From: Bacteriovoracaceae bacterium
GTDB lineage: Bacteria; Bdellovibrionota; Bacteriovoracia; Bacteriovoracales; Bacteriovoracaceae
Assembly (NCBI GenBank): GCA_020631435.1
Contig: JAHDHG010000003.1
Coordinates: forward strand, 1-41,054
DNA length: 41,054 nt
Direction of reading: 5' to 3'
This document shows positions 9,392 to 18,965 of the stretch, piece by piece. The notes under the pieces are model-generated. The model did no database searches. It was not told where the DNA came from and was given only the letters and a program-made list of their open reading frames with translations. Position numbers and translations under genes: made by a program. Every line of letters starts with the position of its first letter. The stretch's first letter is position 1.

Positions 9392-11197
9392 TTAATTAAA
9401 AAGTCCTATCATTAAACCCATCTGCACAGGCAAATAAATTAAAGTACTTAAAAAATATTTTCTGGCCCAAGGTTTATATGATTTTGTTTTAAATCCCTGA
9501 GTCGCTAAATAAATTGAGAAACCACCCAATAAAAAAGTACCAACTAAATAAAGTGGACTTTTAGTTAAGTATACGAAGTAAGGTAATGCTGAAATAGACA
9601 CTAAAGCTAATGTATAACCGAAGATTTGTTTAACAGTACTCGGGTCACCTGAAGTATTTGGAAAAACTTTAAAGCCAGCCCCCTCATAATCTTCTTTATA
9701 TCTCATAGATATCGCCATGAAATGTGGTATTTGCCATAAGAAAAGAAGTAAAAAGAGAATTACCCCTAATACTTGTATTTCATTTGTAACAATGGTGTGT
9801 CCCATTAAAGGAGGCATTGCACCAGGAATGGCTCCTACAAAGACTGCATAAGAACTTACTTTTTTGAATGGAGTATAAAATAAAACATAAAATAAAGTAG
9901 CAATCACTCCAAGGATTGCAGTTAATTCATTTGTAAATTTATAAAGACCAGCTACTGAGATAACACAAAGAAATAATCCAAAAATAAAAGCTACACTTGG
10001 ATGAACTCTTTTGCTCGCAAGAGGTCTATTAGCAGTCCTTTCCATTTTTGCATCAATATCTCTTTCTAAATAGCAGTTTAATGTACAAGCACCAGCAACT
10101 AATAAAGTAGTAAAAAATATTCCCAAGACTCCAGTTACCATGGATACATTTCCGTTAGAAAGAAACATTCCAATACCGGCAGTAAAAATTACCAAACTCG
10201 AAAGTCTTGGCTTAGACATAGAAAATACATCAAATAAAAAATCATACTTCTTTGATTTAAACTCAATATTCTTCTCAACCCATGATATTTCTAAAAATAG
10301 TTTCCAAGATAAAATAAAGATTAATGCAGCACCCCCAAGGTGAAGAGTTGTTGCTGCTATTCCAAGATTAGTAGCTATTGAAAGCAGTCCCAATTTAATT
10401 TGAAATAAAATTAAAAAAGGAAGAGCTATTAATTTAAATCTGATCGAATTGTTAAATTGATAGTTTTCTTTTCTAAATGTTTTTAGAAAAGTAAAAACAC
10501 AATAGAGCAGGTAGGCTGTAATGAGATACGCAAAATATCGATGACCCATGTGATACATTGCTTGAAAAGAATTTGGAAAAAATGATTTTGCGCCAGTAGT
10601 TAGATCTAAACATGAAAATGCATTGGCCCAGCTTGTTCCACAAACACTTCCTAGACCAAGATGTCTCATGCTAGCACCAATAATCATTTGAGCATAAACG
10701 ACGAACAATAAAATCAAAGAGTGCTTTTTTATACTCATATTCCAAGATGATTTAGATTTAACTTCGAAATTTGAATTATTGTTAAGTTGAATAAGGTGTA
10801 AAATGTAAACAATAGATGCAAAAAAGATCATAGAAAGACCTAGATGCATTGTAGATATAACTGTTGGAAGTTTATAAATAACAGTCAATCCACCTAGAGT
10901 TCCCTGAACAATAACTAATAACAAAGAAAAAAGTGAAAATTTGAATATTCTACTTTTAGATCCAAAATTCTTAAAAGAAAAAAAAGAAATTAATATAGTA
11001 AGAAACCCAACAAGAGCACCCATTAATCGATGTGAGTGTTCAATAAGAATCCCACCCTCCATCTTTGGCATAATTTTACCGTAACAAAGTGGCCAATCTG
11101 GGCAAGCTAATGATGAACCTGTGTTATGAACAAAGCCTCCGAGATTAATCAAACAAAATGTAATAAACAAAGTGAGATAAATTAAGTACTTAAGCAT
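9392..11197 (-). CDS. Fused haem A synthase (CtaA/COX15) - protohaem IX farnesyltransferase (CtaB/COX10)
   Basis: 601 aa. N-half has CPDWPLCYG, EHSHRLMGA, MYHMGHRYFAY (CtaA). C-half has SKPRLSSLV and NCYLERDIDAKMERTANRPLAS (UbiA/CtaB). Confidence 0.9.
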   Translation of the reverse strand: MLKYLIYLTLFITFCLINLGGFVHNTGSSLACPDWPLCYGKIMPKMEGGILIEHSHRLMGALVGFLTILISFFSFKNFGSKSRIFKFSLFSLLLVIVQGTLGGLTVIYKLPTVISTMHLGLSMIFFASIVYILHLIQLNNNSNFEVKSKSSWNMSIKKHSLILLFVVYAQMIIGASMRHLGLGSVCGTSWANAFSCLDLTTGAKSFFPNSFQAMYHMGHRYFAYLITAYLLYCVFTFLKTFRKENYQFNNSIRFKLIALPFLILFQIKLGLLSIATNLGIAATTLHLGGAALIFILSWKLFLEISWVEKNIEFKSKKYDFLFDVFSMSKPRLSSLVIFTAGIGMFLSNGNVSMVTGVLGIFFTTLLVAGACTLNCYLERDIDAKMERTANRPLASKRVHPSVAFIFGLFLCVISVAGLYKFTNELTAILGVIATLFYVLFYTPFKKVSSYAVFVGAIPGAMPPLMGHTIVTNEIQVLGVILFLLLFLWQIPHFMAISMRYKEDYEGAGFKVFPNTSGDPSTVKQIFGYTLALVSISALPYFVYLTKSPLYLVGTFLLGGFSIYLATQGFKTKSYKPWARKYFLSTLIYLPVQMGLMIGLFN

Positions 11198-11200
11198 TTC

Positions 11201-11396
11201 CTAGTCTTCCTTTTTACTTCTACCACCCTCTTTTGATGCCATCCTAAATAGCACATAAAAAGGAATGTAAATTAAAGCAATAAAGACTGAGAGAATTACA
11301 ACCCTTCCCACCACCCTCAGTAGATCCAGCGCAATAAGGACAAGCCTCAGCAACTAGAGAAAATAAAAAAATAAAAATAAAAAAAAGTTTATTCAT
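11201..11396 (-). pseudogene. Signal peptide/CxxC/TM microprotein, apparently frameshifted
   Basis: Not in ORF track. Frame from ATG 11396 reads MNKLFFIFIFLFSLVAEACPYCAGSTEGGGKGCNSL... and stops at 11244. The other frame reads GRVVILSVFIALIYIPFYVLFRMASKEGGRSKKED and stops at 11201, next to the ctaA-ctaB start. The 196-nt span is 3n+1. Confidence 0.6.
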
Positions 11397-12008
11397 TTAT
11401 AATAAATAAATAAAAGTAAATACAAGAATCCAGACAAGATCAACAAAGTGCCAAAACAATCCTAAGACTTCTAGATTACCGTAATTACCATTATCATATT
11501 TGCCCTCATAGGCATTTTTATATTCACAAATCAGATAAATCACACCAGTAAGAACATGAAGACCATGGAAACCTGTAACCATGTAAAATGTAGACCCAAA
11601 TAAATTCTGCCCATTGATAAATTCTTGTAAGCTAAGTCCAAGATGAACTAAATGTTGATATTCATATACTTGGATACATAAGAAAATCGCACCCCCAATG
11701 ATTGTCACTAATAACCATTGAAGCATCTTCTCTCTTCGCTTTAATCTACAAGCATCAATCGCTAGTACCATAGAAACTGAAGAGCAAATTAGTAAAAATG
11801 TTGCAAAACCTGAAAGGGCAATCCCTAAATGATCTGCTGGTGTAGGCCAAGTTTTTGAAGATCTTAAAACTGCATAAGCAATTAAAAATCCCGAGAAGCT
11901 CATCGCATCCGTCACCAAGAATATCCACATTGCAATTTTTCCAGGTGAAGCCTTTCCAAATTGAGGATCAACATGATTAGGGTTTAATAATTTATATCCA
12001 GAAGCCAT
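11397..12008 (-). CDS. ctaE: Cytochrome c oxidase subunit III (canonical form)
   Basis: 203 aa. MVTGFHGLHVLTGVIYL and LGLFWHFVDLVWILVFTFIYL. Confidence 0.92.
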   Translation of the reverse strand: MASGYKLLNPNHVDPQFGKASPGKIAMWIFLVTDAMSFSGFLIAYAVLRSSKTWPTPADHLGIALSGFATFLLICSSVSMVLAIDACRLKRREKMLQWLLVTIIGGAIFLCIQVYEYQHLVHLGLSLQEFINGQNLFGSTFYMVTGFHGLHVLTGVIYLICEYKNAYEGKYDNGNYGNLEVLGLFWHFVDLVWILVFTFIYLL

Positions 12009-14980
12009 TATTCTTTATCCTCTGTTTTTTCTTCTTTCTTATCTGATCCAGAATTATCTTTATTTGCTTCGGTAGTTTCTTGCTTTGATACTTCAGTCTG
12101 CTTATCTTCTACTTCTTTTTTCTCAACTGCAGCACTTTCAACTTTTTTCATTTCTGACTTCACATTTCCAAGAGATAAAACAAGTTTTACCATTGCATTA
12201 ATCTGTCTTTCAGGATCATCATTTAATAATCCAGCAAGTGATTCATCATATTCTTTAGCTGGAAGAGTTCCACCCTCCCAAAAATTAGGCATTGGTGTAT
12301 ATGGCTGAATAGCAACTGGATTTTTTAACCATTTCTTAATCCAACTAGCTCTCAATCGACCTGCAGCTAAATGAAGATTTGGACCTTGGGCTTCCTCATT
12401 ATTAAATCCAATTGAATGACAACTCACACATGCAAAGCCTTCCCACATTTTTCTAGCTGCTTCTTGCTCACCTTGCTCCCAAACAACCTTAGGAGGATTC
12501 GTATAATTACTAACTCCGGCACTAGCATTAAAATATGTAATTAATTTATCAACTTCACCTGGCTCGTAATCAAATGAAGGCATTCTTACTACTAAGTAAG
12601 GTCTAATCGGTTTCACATTTTGTAAAAAGCTTTGAAACCAAGAAGGTATAACTCTATGTCCTTGATCAACTAACCATGGAGGACCAGCATTTAAATCATC
12701 TTCATAGGCTTCAGCAATATCTCCACCCATTCCATCAATCTTATGACAACCATAACAATTATACTTGTTAGCGATTTTCATTCCTTCAAGAGCAAGCTTC
12801 TCTGCGGCACTTGGATTTTTCTTTCCTGCCATAGGAATAATATGTGAAGTGAAACCAAGAATAGTAGTAGTCATAGCTTCTGCTTCATCATCACTTAAAT
12901 AAAAATTAGGCATTCTAGTTAAATCTTTAAATGGTTTAGGGACACCTTCATCCCAAATTCTTGGATTTTTTAAATGTTGGAATATCCAAGCTTCTCTTCT
13001 ATGAGGAATCTGATGTTGATGACCAAAACCAAACTGATGAACAAACTTTGATCCTACTCCGTTCCACTCAGGACCAATTGGTGGCCTGTCTTCAGCAAAA
13101 CCTTCTATATTATGACATGAATAGCATCCGTATTTACCAATACTAAGTCTTCCAAGCTCTAAAGTTCTTTCTCTTTCAGAAAGTCCCTCTAATCTTTTTT
13201 CAGCGACACTTATTGGATCAAACTGCGAGAAATAATCTCCAACTAATATTTCATCTCTAATTTTTTTATTAAGTGGCTCAAACTTAAGTGCTTCAAATTT
13301 AGGATTTTTAAGTTCAAGTAAATATGTAGCAATATCATTAGCTTCTTGTTTATTTAATCTAAACGAAGGCATGATAGTATCTTTTTGATAATGAGATGGC
13401 TTAATCAACCAAGATACTAGCCAGTTAGGATCTACTTTAGATCCTGTACCAGTAAGGTAAGGACCTTTCATCGATTTAACTTTATTATAAGGTTCATCTA
13501 TGCCTTGAACTTGATGACAAGAAATACATCCAATACCTTGAATTAATTCTTTACCTTTCTCAGCATCACCTTTTTCATATACAGCAAAAGCATTTGATTT
13601 TTGTGATTTATCATGAAGATACTCGGCCATTGCATTTACTTCAACAATGTTCTTAAGCATAAACTCTGGTTTCGAGTTATTCATCTGTCCAAAGAAAGCA
13701 GGCATTCTAGATTGTGGATTAAATGTATGTGGAGACCAAATCCAGTTTTTCATAAATTCTAAACTCACCTTAGAATTTATTTTTGTTAAGCTTGGACCTG
13801 GTTTCTTAAGATGTTCCCACCCATCAGCTTTATGGCATCCATAACAACCATAATTCTCAATAAGTTTTCTACCCTTATTGAGTTTTTCTGCCATATGTAT
13901 TCTTTCTTCGCCTGAGTGACATTTAACACAGCTTGATTCTGTATATTGAAGAGGTAACATTGGCTCTGGGATTTTATGAGGCTCATGCCAACCATATTTT
14001 TTCTTCCACTCTTTTTCTTGCTCAGCATTTTGAGGCATATGAGCTGGAGCAGAAAAATCAAAAACTCTATGCCCTTCACCACCATGACAACCAGTACAAC
14101 CAAATTCTTTAATTGGGTGAGCAGAGTCTCGACCTACTGCTAACGTATTAACGCGTGGATGAGTTTTGTAAGGATTTTCTTGATCCTCATAACCTTCAGT
14201 ACCAATAAATTTATGACAAGTCGTACATCTATCAACTTTTTTAGTCTGAACGAAATATCTATCGTCTGTAATATTATCTAAAACGATTTGATCAATTTTG
14301 ATTGTTGGATCTAAAAAATCAATGAAAGGTGAATTTCTTAAAAACCAGACAGGGGTTTTTTTAGTTTGAGACTTTGCAAAAACTAAACGGTCCTTAGTTC
14401 CAGTGAGATTACCTAACTCTTTTTCGAGAGAGCTTTTTAACTTATTAATTTCTTTTATTTTTTTGTTATAGTTCGTTTGTTGCAATTGATAAGTCTTGAG
14501 ATCATCCTTACCTTGAGAAAAAAGCTTCTTCTGCTCTTCCATTTTCTTCTTATAAATTTTTGCCTTATTCTCTTTATGATGCATATGATAATGCTCATAT
14601 TGAAATTGATACTCTCCGGCCAAAGCCCCATGAGTACCATTTGTCATGTTTTGAGCATAAATTTTCTTATCTAAAAGTGAGAGCTCTTTTTCAATAGATG
14701 CAATCTCTTTATCTTTTGAATCAATTTCTTCTTGAGCTTCTTCAATCTGTTTTTTAATTGATTCAAGTTTTTCTTTATCAATACCTTTATCTTCTTCAGC
14801 AATTCTTTTAGCTAAGACTTCTTGTTCGATTTCTAATGCCTTAACTTGGATTGCTTTCCATGGACGAATGTAATCATCAAGAAACATCCATAATGTTGCA
14901 ATCAAAAACAAGACTGACAAAAAAGCAAAAACCTTATTTAAGGTTTTTGTATTGTAATGCATTCCCGGTTCACGTTTCAT
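12008..14980 (-). CDS. Octahaem membrane-anchored cytochrome c of the bc complex
   Basis: 990 aa. N-terminal TM, long coiled coil, eight CxxCH (CTTCH, CTGCH, CVKCH, CYGCH, CISCH, CYSCH, CYGCH, CVSCH), charged C-terminal tail. Confidence 0.88.
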   Translation of the reverse strand: MKREPGMHYNTKTLNKVFAFLSVLFLIATLWMFLDDYIRPWKAIQVKALEIEQEVLAKRIAEEDKGIDKEKLESIKKQIEEAQEEIDSKDKEIASIEKELSLLDKKIYAQNMTNGTHGALAGEYQFQYEHYHMHHKENKAKIYKKKMEEQKKLFSQGKDDLKTYQLQQTNYNKKIKEINKLKSSLEKELGNLTGTKDRLVFAKSQTKKTPVWFLRNSPFIDFLDPTIKIDQIVLDNITDDRYFVQTKKVDRCTTCHKFIGTEGYEDQENPYKTHPRVNTLAVGRDSAHPIKEFGCTGCHGGEGHRVFDFSAPAHMPQNAEQEKEWKKKYGWHEPHKIPEPMLPLQYTESSCVKCHSGEERIHMAEKLNKGRKLIENYGCYGCHKADGWEHLKKPGPSLTKINSKVSLEFMKNWIWSPHTFNPQSRMPAFFGQMNNSKPEFMLKNIVEVNAMAEYLHDKSQKSNAFAVYEKGDAEKGKELIQGIGCISCHQVQGIDEPYNKVKSMKGPYLTGTGSKVDPNWLVSWLIKPSHYQKDTIMPSFRLNKQEANDIATYLLELKNPKFEALKFEPLNKKIRDEILVGDYFSQFDPISVAEKRLEGLSERERTLELGRLSIGKYGCYSCHNIEGFAEDRPPIGPEWNGVGSKFVHQFGFGHQHQIPHRREAWIFQHLKNPRIWDEGVPKPFKDLTRMPNFYLSDDEAEAMTTTILGFTSHIIPMAGKKNPSAAEKLALEGMKIANKYNCYGCHKIDGMGGDIAEAYEDDLNAGPPWLVDQGHRVIPSWFQSFLQNVKPIRPYLVVRMPSFDYEPGEVDKLITYFNASAGVSNYTNPPKVVWEQGEQEAARKMWEGFACVSCHSIGFNNEEAQGPNLHLAAGRLRASWIKKWLKNPVAIQPYTPMPNFWEGGTLPAKEYDESLAGLLNDDPERQINAMVKLVLSLGNVKSEMKKVESAAVEKKEVEDKQTEVSKQETTEANKDNSGSDKKEEKTEDKE

Positions 14981-14992
14981 TAAAATTAAGCC

Positions 14993-16114
14993 TTATATGT
15001 TAAATTCAAACTCTGGCATAAAAACAATATATTTTAAATTTATTAACCATCTTAAGTACATCTTGATTGGCAAAGTAAGAGACATCAAAACAAGAAATAT
15101 TAAAATTGAATATCTCGCCCATCCAAGACTTTTTAAATATTTACCCAAAAAACCACCATTAAAAACTTTTCCAACGGCTCCTTTAAAATTAAAAATTTTC
15201 TTCGTTAGAAAAACTGGCAGAAGCACCATATAACCCAAAGTTAGAAGAATACCTGCAATTTCTCTAATGAAAATATTAGAAGGAAGCTTTACTCCAAGAG
15301 TATTAATCCAAAGCATTTCTGATATGTTTACGTTATTCGCTGCCACAACTTTATGTGCGTCCCATACTTCGAATGGTCCATAAAATGACCAGTTAGGACC
15401 TCTAAAAACTGTTCCAATAATAATTAAAAAATTCCAAAGAACTAACCAACAAAAAAGATAAGTCACAATAGCAAATTTTCTCTGCTTAAAGGTGTAATAC
15501 CCATTTCCTTTCGGATTCATATCAATATAAGGAATAGCTATAAGCCCAACAACAATAAGACCAGGCAAAAGAACACCTGCTAACCAAGGATCAAAATAAA
15601 CAAGCATTTCTTGAAGACCAAGAAAATACCAAGGTGCTTTTGCTGGGTTTGGTGCCCATGTTGGGTTTGCTGGTTCTTCAAGAGGAGCTTTAAAAAATAC
15701 GGCCCAACCTATTAAAAAAACCGTTCCTAAAATAATTGCGAATAATTCTGTATATACTAAATTAGGCCATGCCCAAACTTTTTCTCTATTTTCAGGAGTT
15801 GCTTCCAGAGGTGGTAAGCCTTCCTCCATTCTTTTATCGTTTCTGATACCTTTATAAAGAGCGTACCAAGTCGTCCAGGCAATTAAGAACACTAAATAAA
15901 TAATTGGAACGTTATCATTGGTAATATAGAAGTTTTTTGTGAATACAGGGTCCATGAAGCAAAGAACAAACATCACTAAAGTTCCAATCATTAATCCGAT
16001 TCCAAACTTTAATGTTGCAATAACTTCAACATATTTAATCATGAAAAAAAATGCGATACATACAAATGTGAATGAATAGACAGGGTCAGTATAGATGTTT
16101 AAAAAATCTTTCAT
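14993..16114 (-). CDS. Cytochrome b C-terminal subunit (subunit IV-like, extended)
   Basis: 373 aa membrane protein. NPAKAPWYFLGLQEMLVYFDPWLAGV at the PEWY position. Located directly after cytochrome b N-terminal ORF. Confidence 0.88.
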   Translation of the reverse strand: MKDFLNIYTDPVYSFTFVCIAFFFMIKYVEVIATLKFGIGLMIGTLVMFVLCFMDPVFTKNFYITNDNVPIIYLVFLIAWTTWYALYKGIRNDKRMEEGLPPLEATPENREKVWAWPNLVYTELFAIILGTVFLIGWAVFFKAPLEEPANPTWAPNPAKAPWYFLGLQEMLVYFDPWLAGVLLPGLIVVGLIAIPYIDMNPKGNGYYTFKQRKFAIVTYLFCWLVLWNFLIIIGTVFRGPNWSFYGPFEVWDAHKVVAANNVNISEMLWINTLGVKLPSNIFIREIAGILLTLGYMVLLPVFLTKKIFNFKGAVGKVFNGGFLGKYLKSLGWARYSILIFLVLMSLTLPIKMYLRWLINLKYIVFMPEFEFNI

Positions 16115-16124
16115 AAATTACTCT

Positions 16125-16907
16125 CTACAATGGTGCAGAGATACCTCCATCTTTTCTAACTCTCCAAAAGTGAACTGCAATTAAGACAGAAACAACAACT
16201 GGAATAAAAACACAGTGAAGAATATAAAATCTTAAAAGAGCAGCTTCTCCAACAAATCGGCCGCCTAAAAGTTGAAATCTAACATCGTTTTTATCACTAA
16301 CCATGACAAAATCACCGATCTTTGCAAGCATTGCTCCTGGACCACCATGACCAAGTAAAGGCGTAGCCTTTGCCATGTTAGATCCAACCGTAATCGCCCA
16401 AATTGCTAACTGATCCCACGGTAAAAGATAACCTGTAAAAGAAAGAAGCAATGTTAGTACAAGTAAAATTACACCAACACCCCAGTTAAATTCTCTAGGC
16501 GGTTTATATGAACCAGTCATGAAAACTCTAAACATATGAAGCCAAACTGTGATGACCATAGCGTGAGCTCCCCATCTATGAAGCTCTCTCATGATTCCCA
16601 AAGGCACATGTTCTCTAAGTGCAATAACGTCATTATAAGCATACTCAGCAGTAGGTCTGTAATAAAACATTAAAAGAATTCCAGTAACCGCAAGCGCCAA
16701 AAAAACAAAGAAAGTTAATCCACCCATACACCATGTATAGCCTAACTGAACTCCAGACTTTTTTAATTTAATAGGGTGAAGATGTAGAAAAACATTACCA
16801 GCAATAACTGCAGCTCTGTTTCTCGCATTATCTGGTGGACCATGTCTAAAAATAGACTTCCAAACTTGTGTCTTAGCAACTTTTTGAGCAAAACTATCTT
16901 TGGCCAT
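16125..16907 (-). CDS. Cytochrome b N-terminal (b6-like) subunit
   Basis: 260 aa. [30 protein letters not shown] and [19 protein letters not shown]. Confidence 0.94.
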   Translation of the reverse strand: MAKDSFAQKVAKTQVWKSIFRHGPPDNARNRAAVIAGNVFLHLHPIKLKKSGVQLGYTWCMGGLTFFVFLALAVTGILLMFYYRPTAEYAYNDVIALREHVPLGIMRELHRWGAHAMVITVWLHMFRVFMTGSYKPPREFNWGVGVILLVLTLLLSFTGYLLPWDQLAIWAITVGSNMAKATPLLGHGGPGAMLAKIGDFVMVSDKNDVRFQLLGGRFVGEAALLRFYILHCVFIPVVVSVLIAVHFWRVRKDGGISAPL

Positions 16908-16918
16908 ACTTCTCTCTT

Positions 16919-17416
16919 TTAAACAACAATGAATGAGTCAGGGTGAGTCCACTCACCTTTTTCATATCTGAAAATTTTTGTCTTATCCACTATTACCTGC
17001 CCCGAAGCATCTAGGTTTACTTTATATCTTTCTAGAGGTCTCGGTGCTGGACCTTCAAAATTAATTCCGTTCGCATAATATCCAGATCCATGACATGGAC
17101 ATTTAAACTTTCTCTCCGCAGGTAACCAAGTAGGAACACATCCCAAGTGAGTGCAGATGTTTGATAGAGCTACTAACTTACCTTCGTTTTTATAAATCCA
17201 AACTCCAAAAACATTTTTCCATCTTTCATCAACACCATCATCAAAATCGTCTGGTCTTCCAGCAACAAAATCCATCGCTGGTTCGAAAACAACATTTGGA
17301 TAAAGGTATCTAAAAATTAATGAAGCCATACCACCTGCAGCAGCTGCAAAAGTGATCCATCCAACGGAGAGGAAGCTAAAAAATTCTCTTCGATTTATGG
17401 TAGTTCTTTTACTCAT
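16919..17416 (-). CDS. Rieske iron-sulfur protein
   Basis: 165 aa. [10 protein letters not shown]...CPCHGSGY; N-terminal twin-Arg-like region and TM. Confidence 0.95.
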   Translation of the reverse strand: MSKRTTINRREFFSFLSVGWITFAAAAGGMASLIFRYLYPNVVFEPAMDFVAGRPDDFDDGVDERWKNVFGVWIYKNEGKLVALSNICTHLGCVPTWLPAERKFKCPCHGSGYYANGINFEGPAPRPLERYKVNLDASGQVIVDKTKIFRYEKGEWTHPDSFIVV

Positions 17417-17518
17417 CTATACGATTCACCTTCAGAGTTACAAAATTACGTTTAAGTAAGTTATTATTAGTAAATTTTTTAAAATCTTAAAATTACTTGT
17501 ATTGGAAATCTAACACAA

Positions 17519-18355
17519 TTACTTCAATCTTAATAGAGCCTGTTTGGCCTTTGTTTTAACTTCTTTGTTAGTCTCTGACTCAATAACTTTTTCAAGAAAT
17601 TCAACTAAATATGTTTGTCTATGAATTGCCTTAAGAATGTTCAATTTTAATGAAGTGAGTTGAGATAAATCTACATTATTCACCGATCCAAAAAATAATT
17701 TCTCAAGATGAGTATTTGGAATATTTTCTCCTTGATTCAGCAAGGCAGTAATTGAATTATATTTAGTAATAGTGTTACTAGATACGATTAGAGGTTTTAT
17801 AGATTCTTTGAGGGAAACAACTTTGTGCTTTGCGGCAAACATAAGTATAACTTGTTTAAGAGGTTCGTCATCAGAAGATAAATATTTTTTTAGGATTTCC
17901 ACATTCAAATCTTGAACTTTATCAAGCTTAGAAAGACCAATAATCGAACTATATCTAATGTTTTTATCTTCAGATGCTAAAGCACCATTTAAAAATTTAT
18001 TCGCTTTCTCATTTTCTAACGCTCCAAGCGCCAAGACTATAAAATTTCTTGTCCTTTCATCTTGCGAACTATCGTAAACCTCAGATAACTCTTGAATCAA
18101 CCAAGGGATGTCCTCACTTGGAATCTCTTCAGATGCAATATATTTAGACAAATCATAAGCAGCAACCCATCTGTTACCGAAAGTCTTAGAATTTAAATCC
18201 TGAACTAGCTTTTTATAACCAGCTGCACTTCCACTAAGCATTTTAGTAATTCCCCAAATAATTAATGCTCCCCCAACAAGAATTGCTATTGGGACCATAA
18301 AGCCTGAAGCAGGGTTTTGGATCTCATCTTTTAATGATTGTTTATTAGATTTCAT
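17519..18355 (-). CDS. Membrane-anchored HEAT-like repeat protein
   Basis: 278 aa. N-terminal TM (VPIAILVGGALIIWGITKML) then repeated helical units (LGALENEKANKFLNGALASEDKNIRYSSIIGLSKL). Confidence 0.65.
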   Translation of the reverse strand: MKSNKQSLKDEIQNPASGFMVPIAILVGGALIIWGITKMLSGSAAGYKKLVQDLNSKTFGNRWVAAYDLSKYIASEEIPSEDIPWLIQELSEVYDSSQDERTRNFIVLALGALENEKANKFLNGALASEDKNIRYSSIIGLSKLDKVQDLNVEILKKYLSSDDEPLKQVILMFAAKHKVVSLKESIKPLIVSSNTITKYNSITALLNQGENIPNTHLEKLFFGSVNNVDLSQLTSLKLNILKAIHRQTYLVEFLEKVIESETNKEVKTKAKQALLRLK

Positions 18356-18413
18356 AATTTGGGGGCATTATGATAAATTGTTGCGACTCTGTCTATTGAA
18401 CAAAGAATAAGTT

Positions 18414-18965
18414 ATGGCCTATCTTTTAAGATTCCTTTTAAGTATCTCTTTTTTAAGTTTTATATTGCTTGGAATCATAGCTCATGGATACTTAGAGCTG
18501 GAATATTCTCATATCGAAATAGCAATCCCATCAATTATGTTTTTAATTTTCGCCCAAGCATTTATCATGTTCTACTTCATAGGAGTGGCAAGAATGGTTG
18601 AAAATGTTCATAACGTTTTATGTGCTGAAAAAAAAGACACTCTCAAAGAATTATTTGATAACCCTCCAGAAGACCTTACTCCATACTTAAAAAAAGTTAA
18701 TAGATTTGTTTATCAAACAAAATTATCAAAAAGACAAACAATCCCATGGACTGCATTAATTTTAATTTTAGGTATTTTTGGATTTTTACTTGGCGGTGCT
18801 CACCATACAGGAATGGTTGATAAGTCTGTTCATTCAGGGGTTATTTATGGTTTTTTGGGTGCTTTTATTATTGGTTTTGTTAGGCAGTGGTTTTATTTGG
18901 GAAAGACTCATCAACTCTTGAGAGAAATTAAAGCTTTGTTTCTCATTCCTGATAATCAAATGTGA
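18414..18965 (+). CDS. Multi-pass membrane protein, unknown function
   Basis: 183 aa, four hydrophobic segments, charged cytoplasmic loop. Confidence 0.6.
   Translation: MAYLLRFLLSISFLSFILLGIIAHGYLELEYSHIEIAIPSIMFLIFAQAFIMFYFIGVARMVENVHNVLCAEKKDTLKELFDNPPEDLTPYLKKVNRFVYQTKLSKRQTIPWTALILILGIFGFLLGGAHHTGMVDKSVHSGVIYGFLGAFIIGFVRQWFYLGKTHQLLREIKALFLIPDNQM

Noticed and set aside
5578-14674. Short ORFs nested in the respiratory genes (5578-5811, 6821-7078, 7253-7483, 10140-10343, 12961-13146, 13647-13844, 13786-14103, 14455-14640, 14477-14674)
   Set aside because: Each lies within a strongly identified oxidase or cytochrome gene in another frame and has no recognisable motif.
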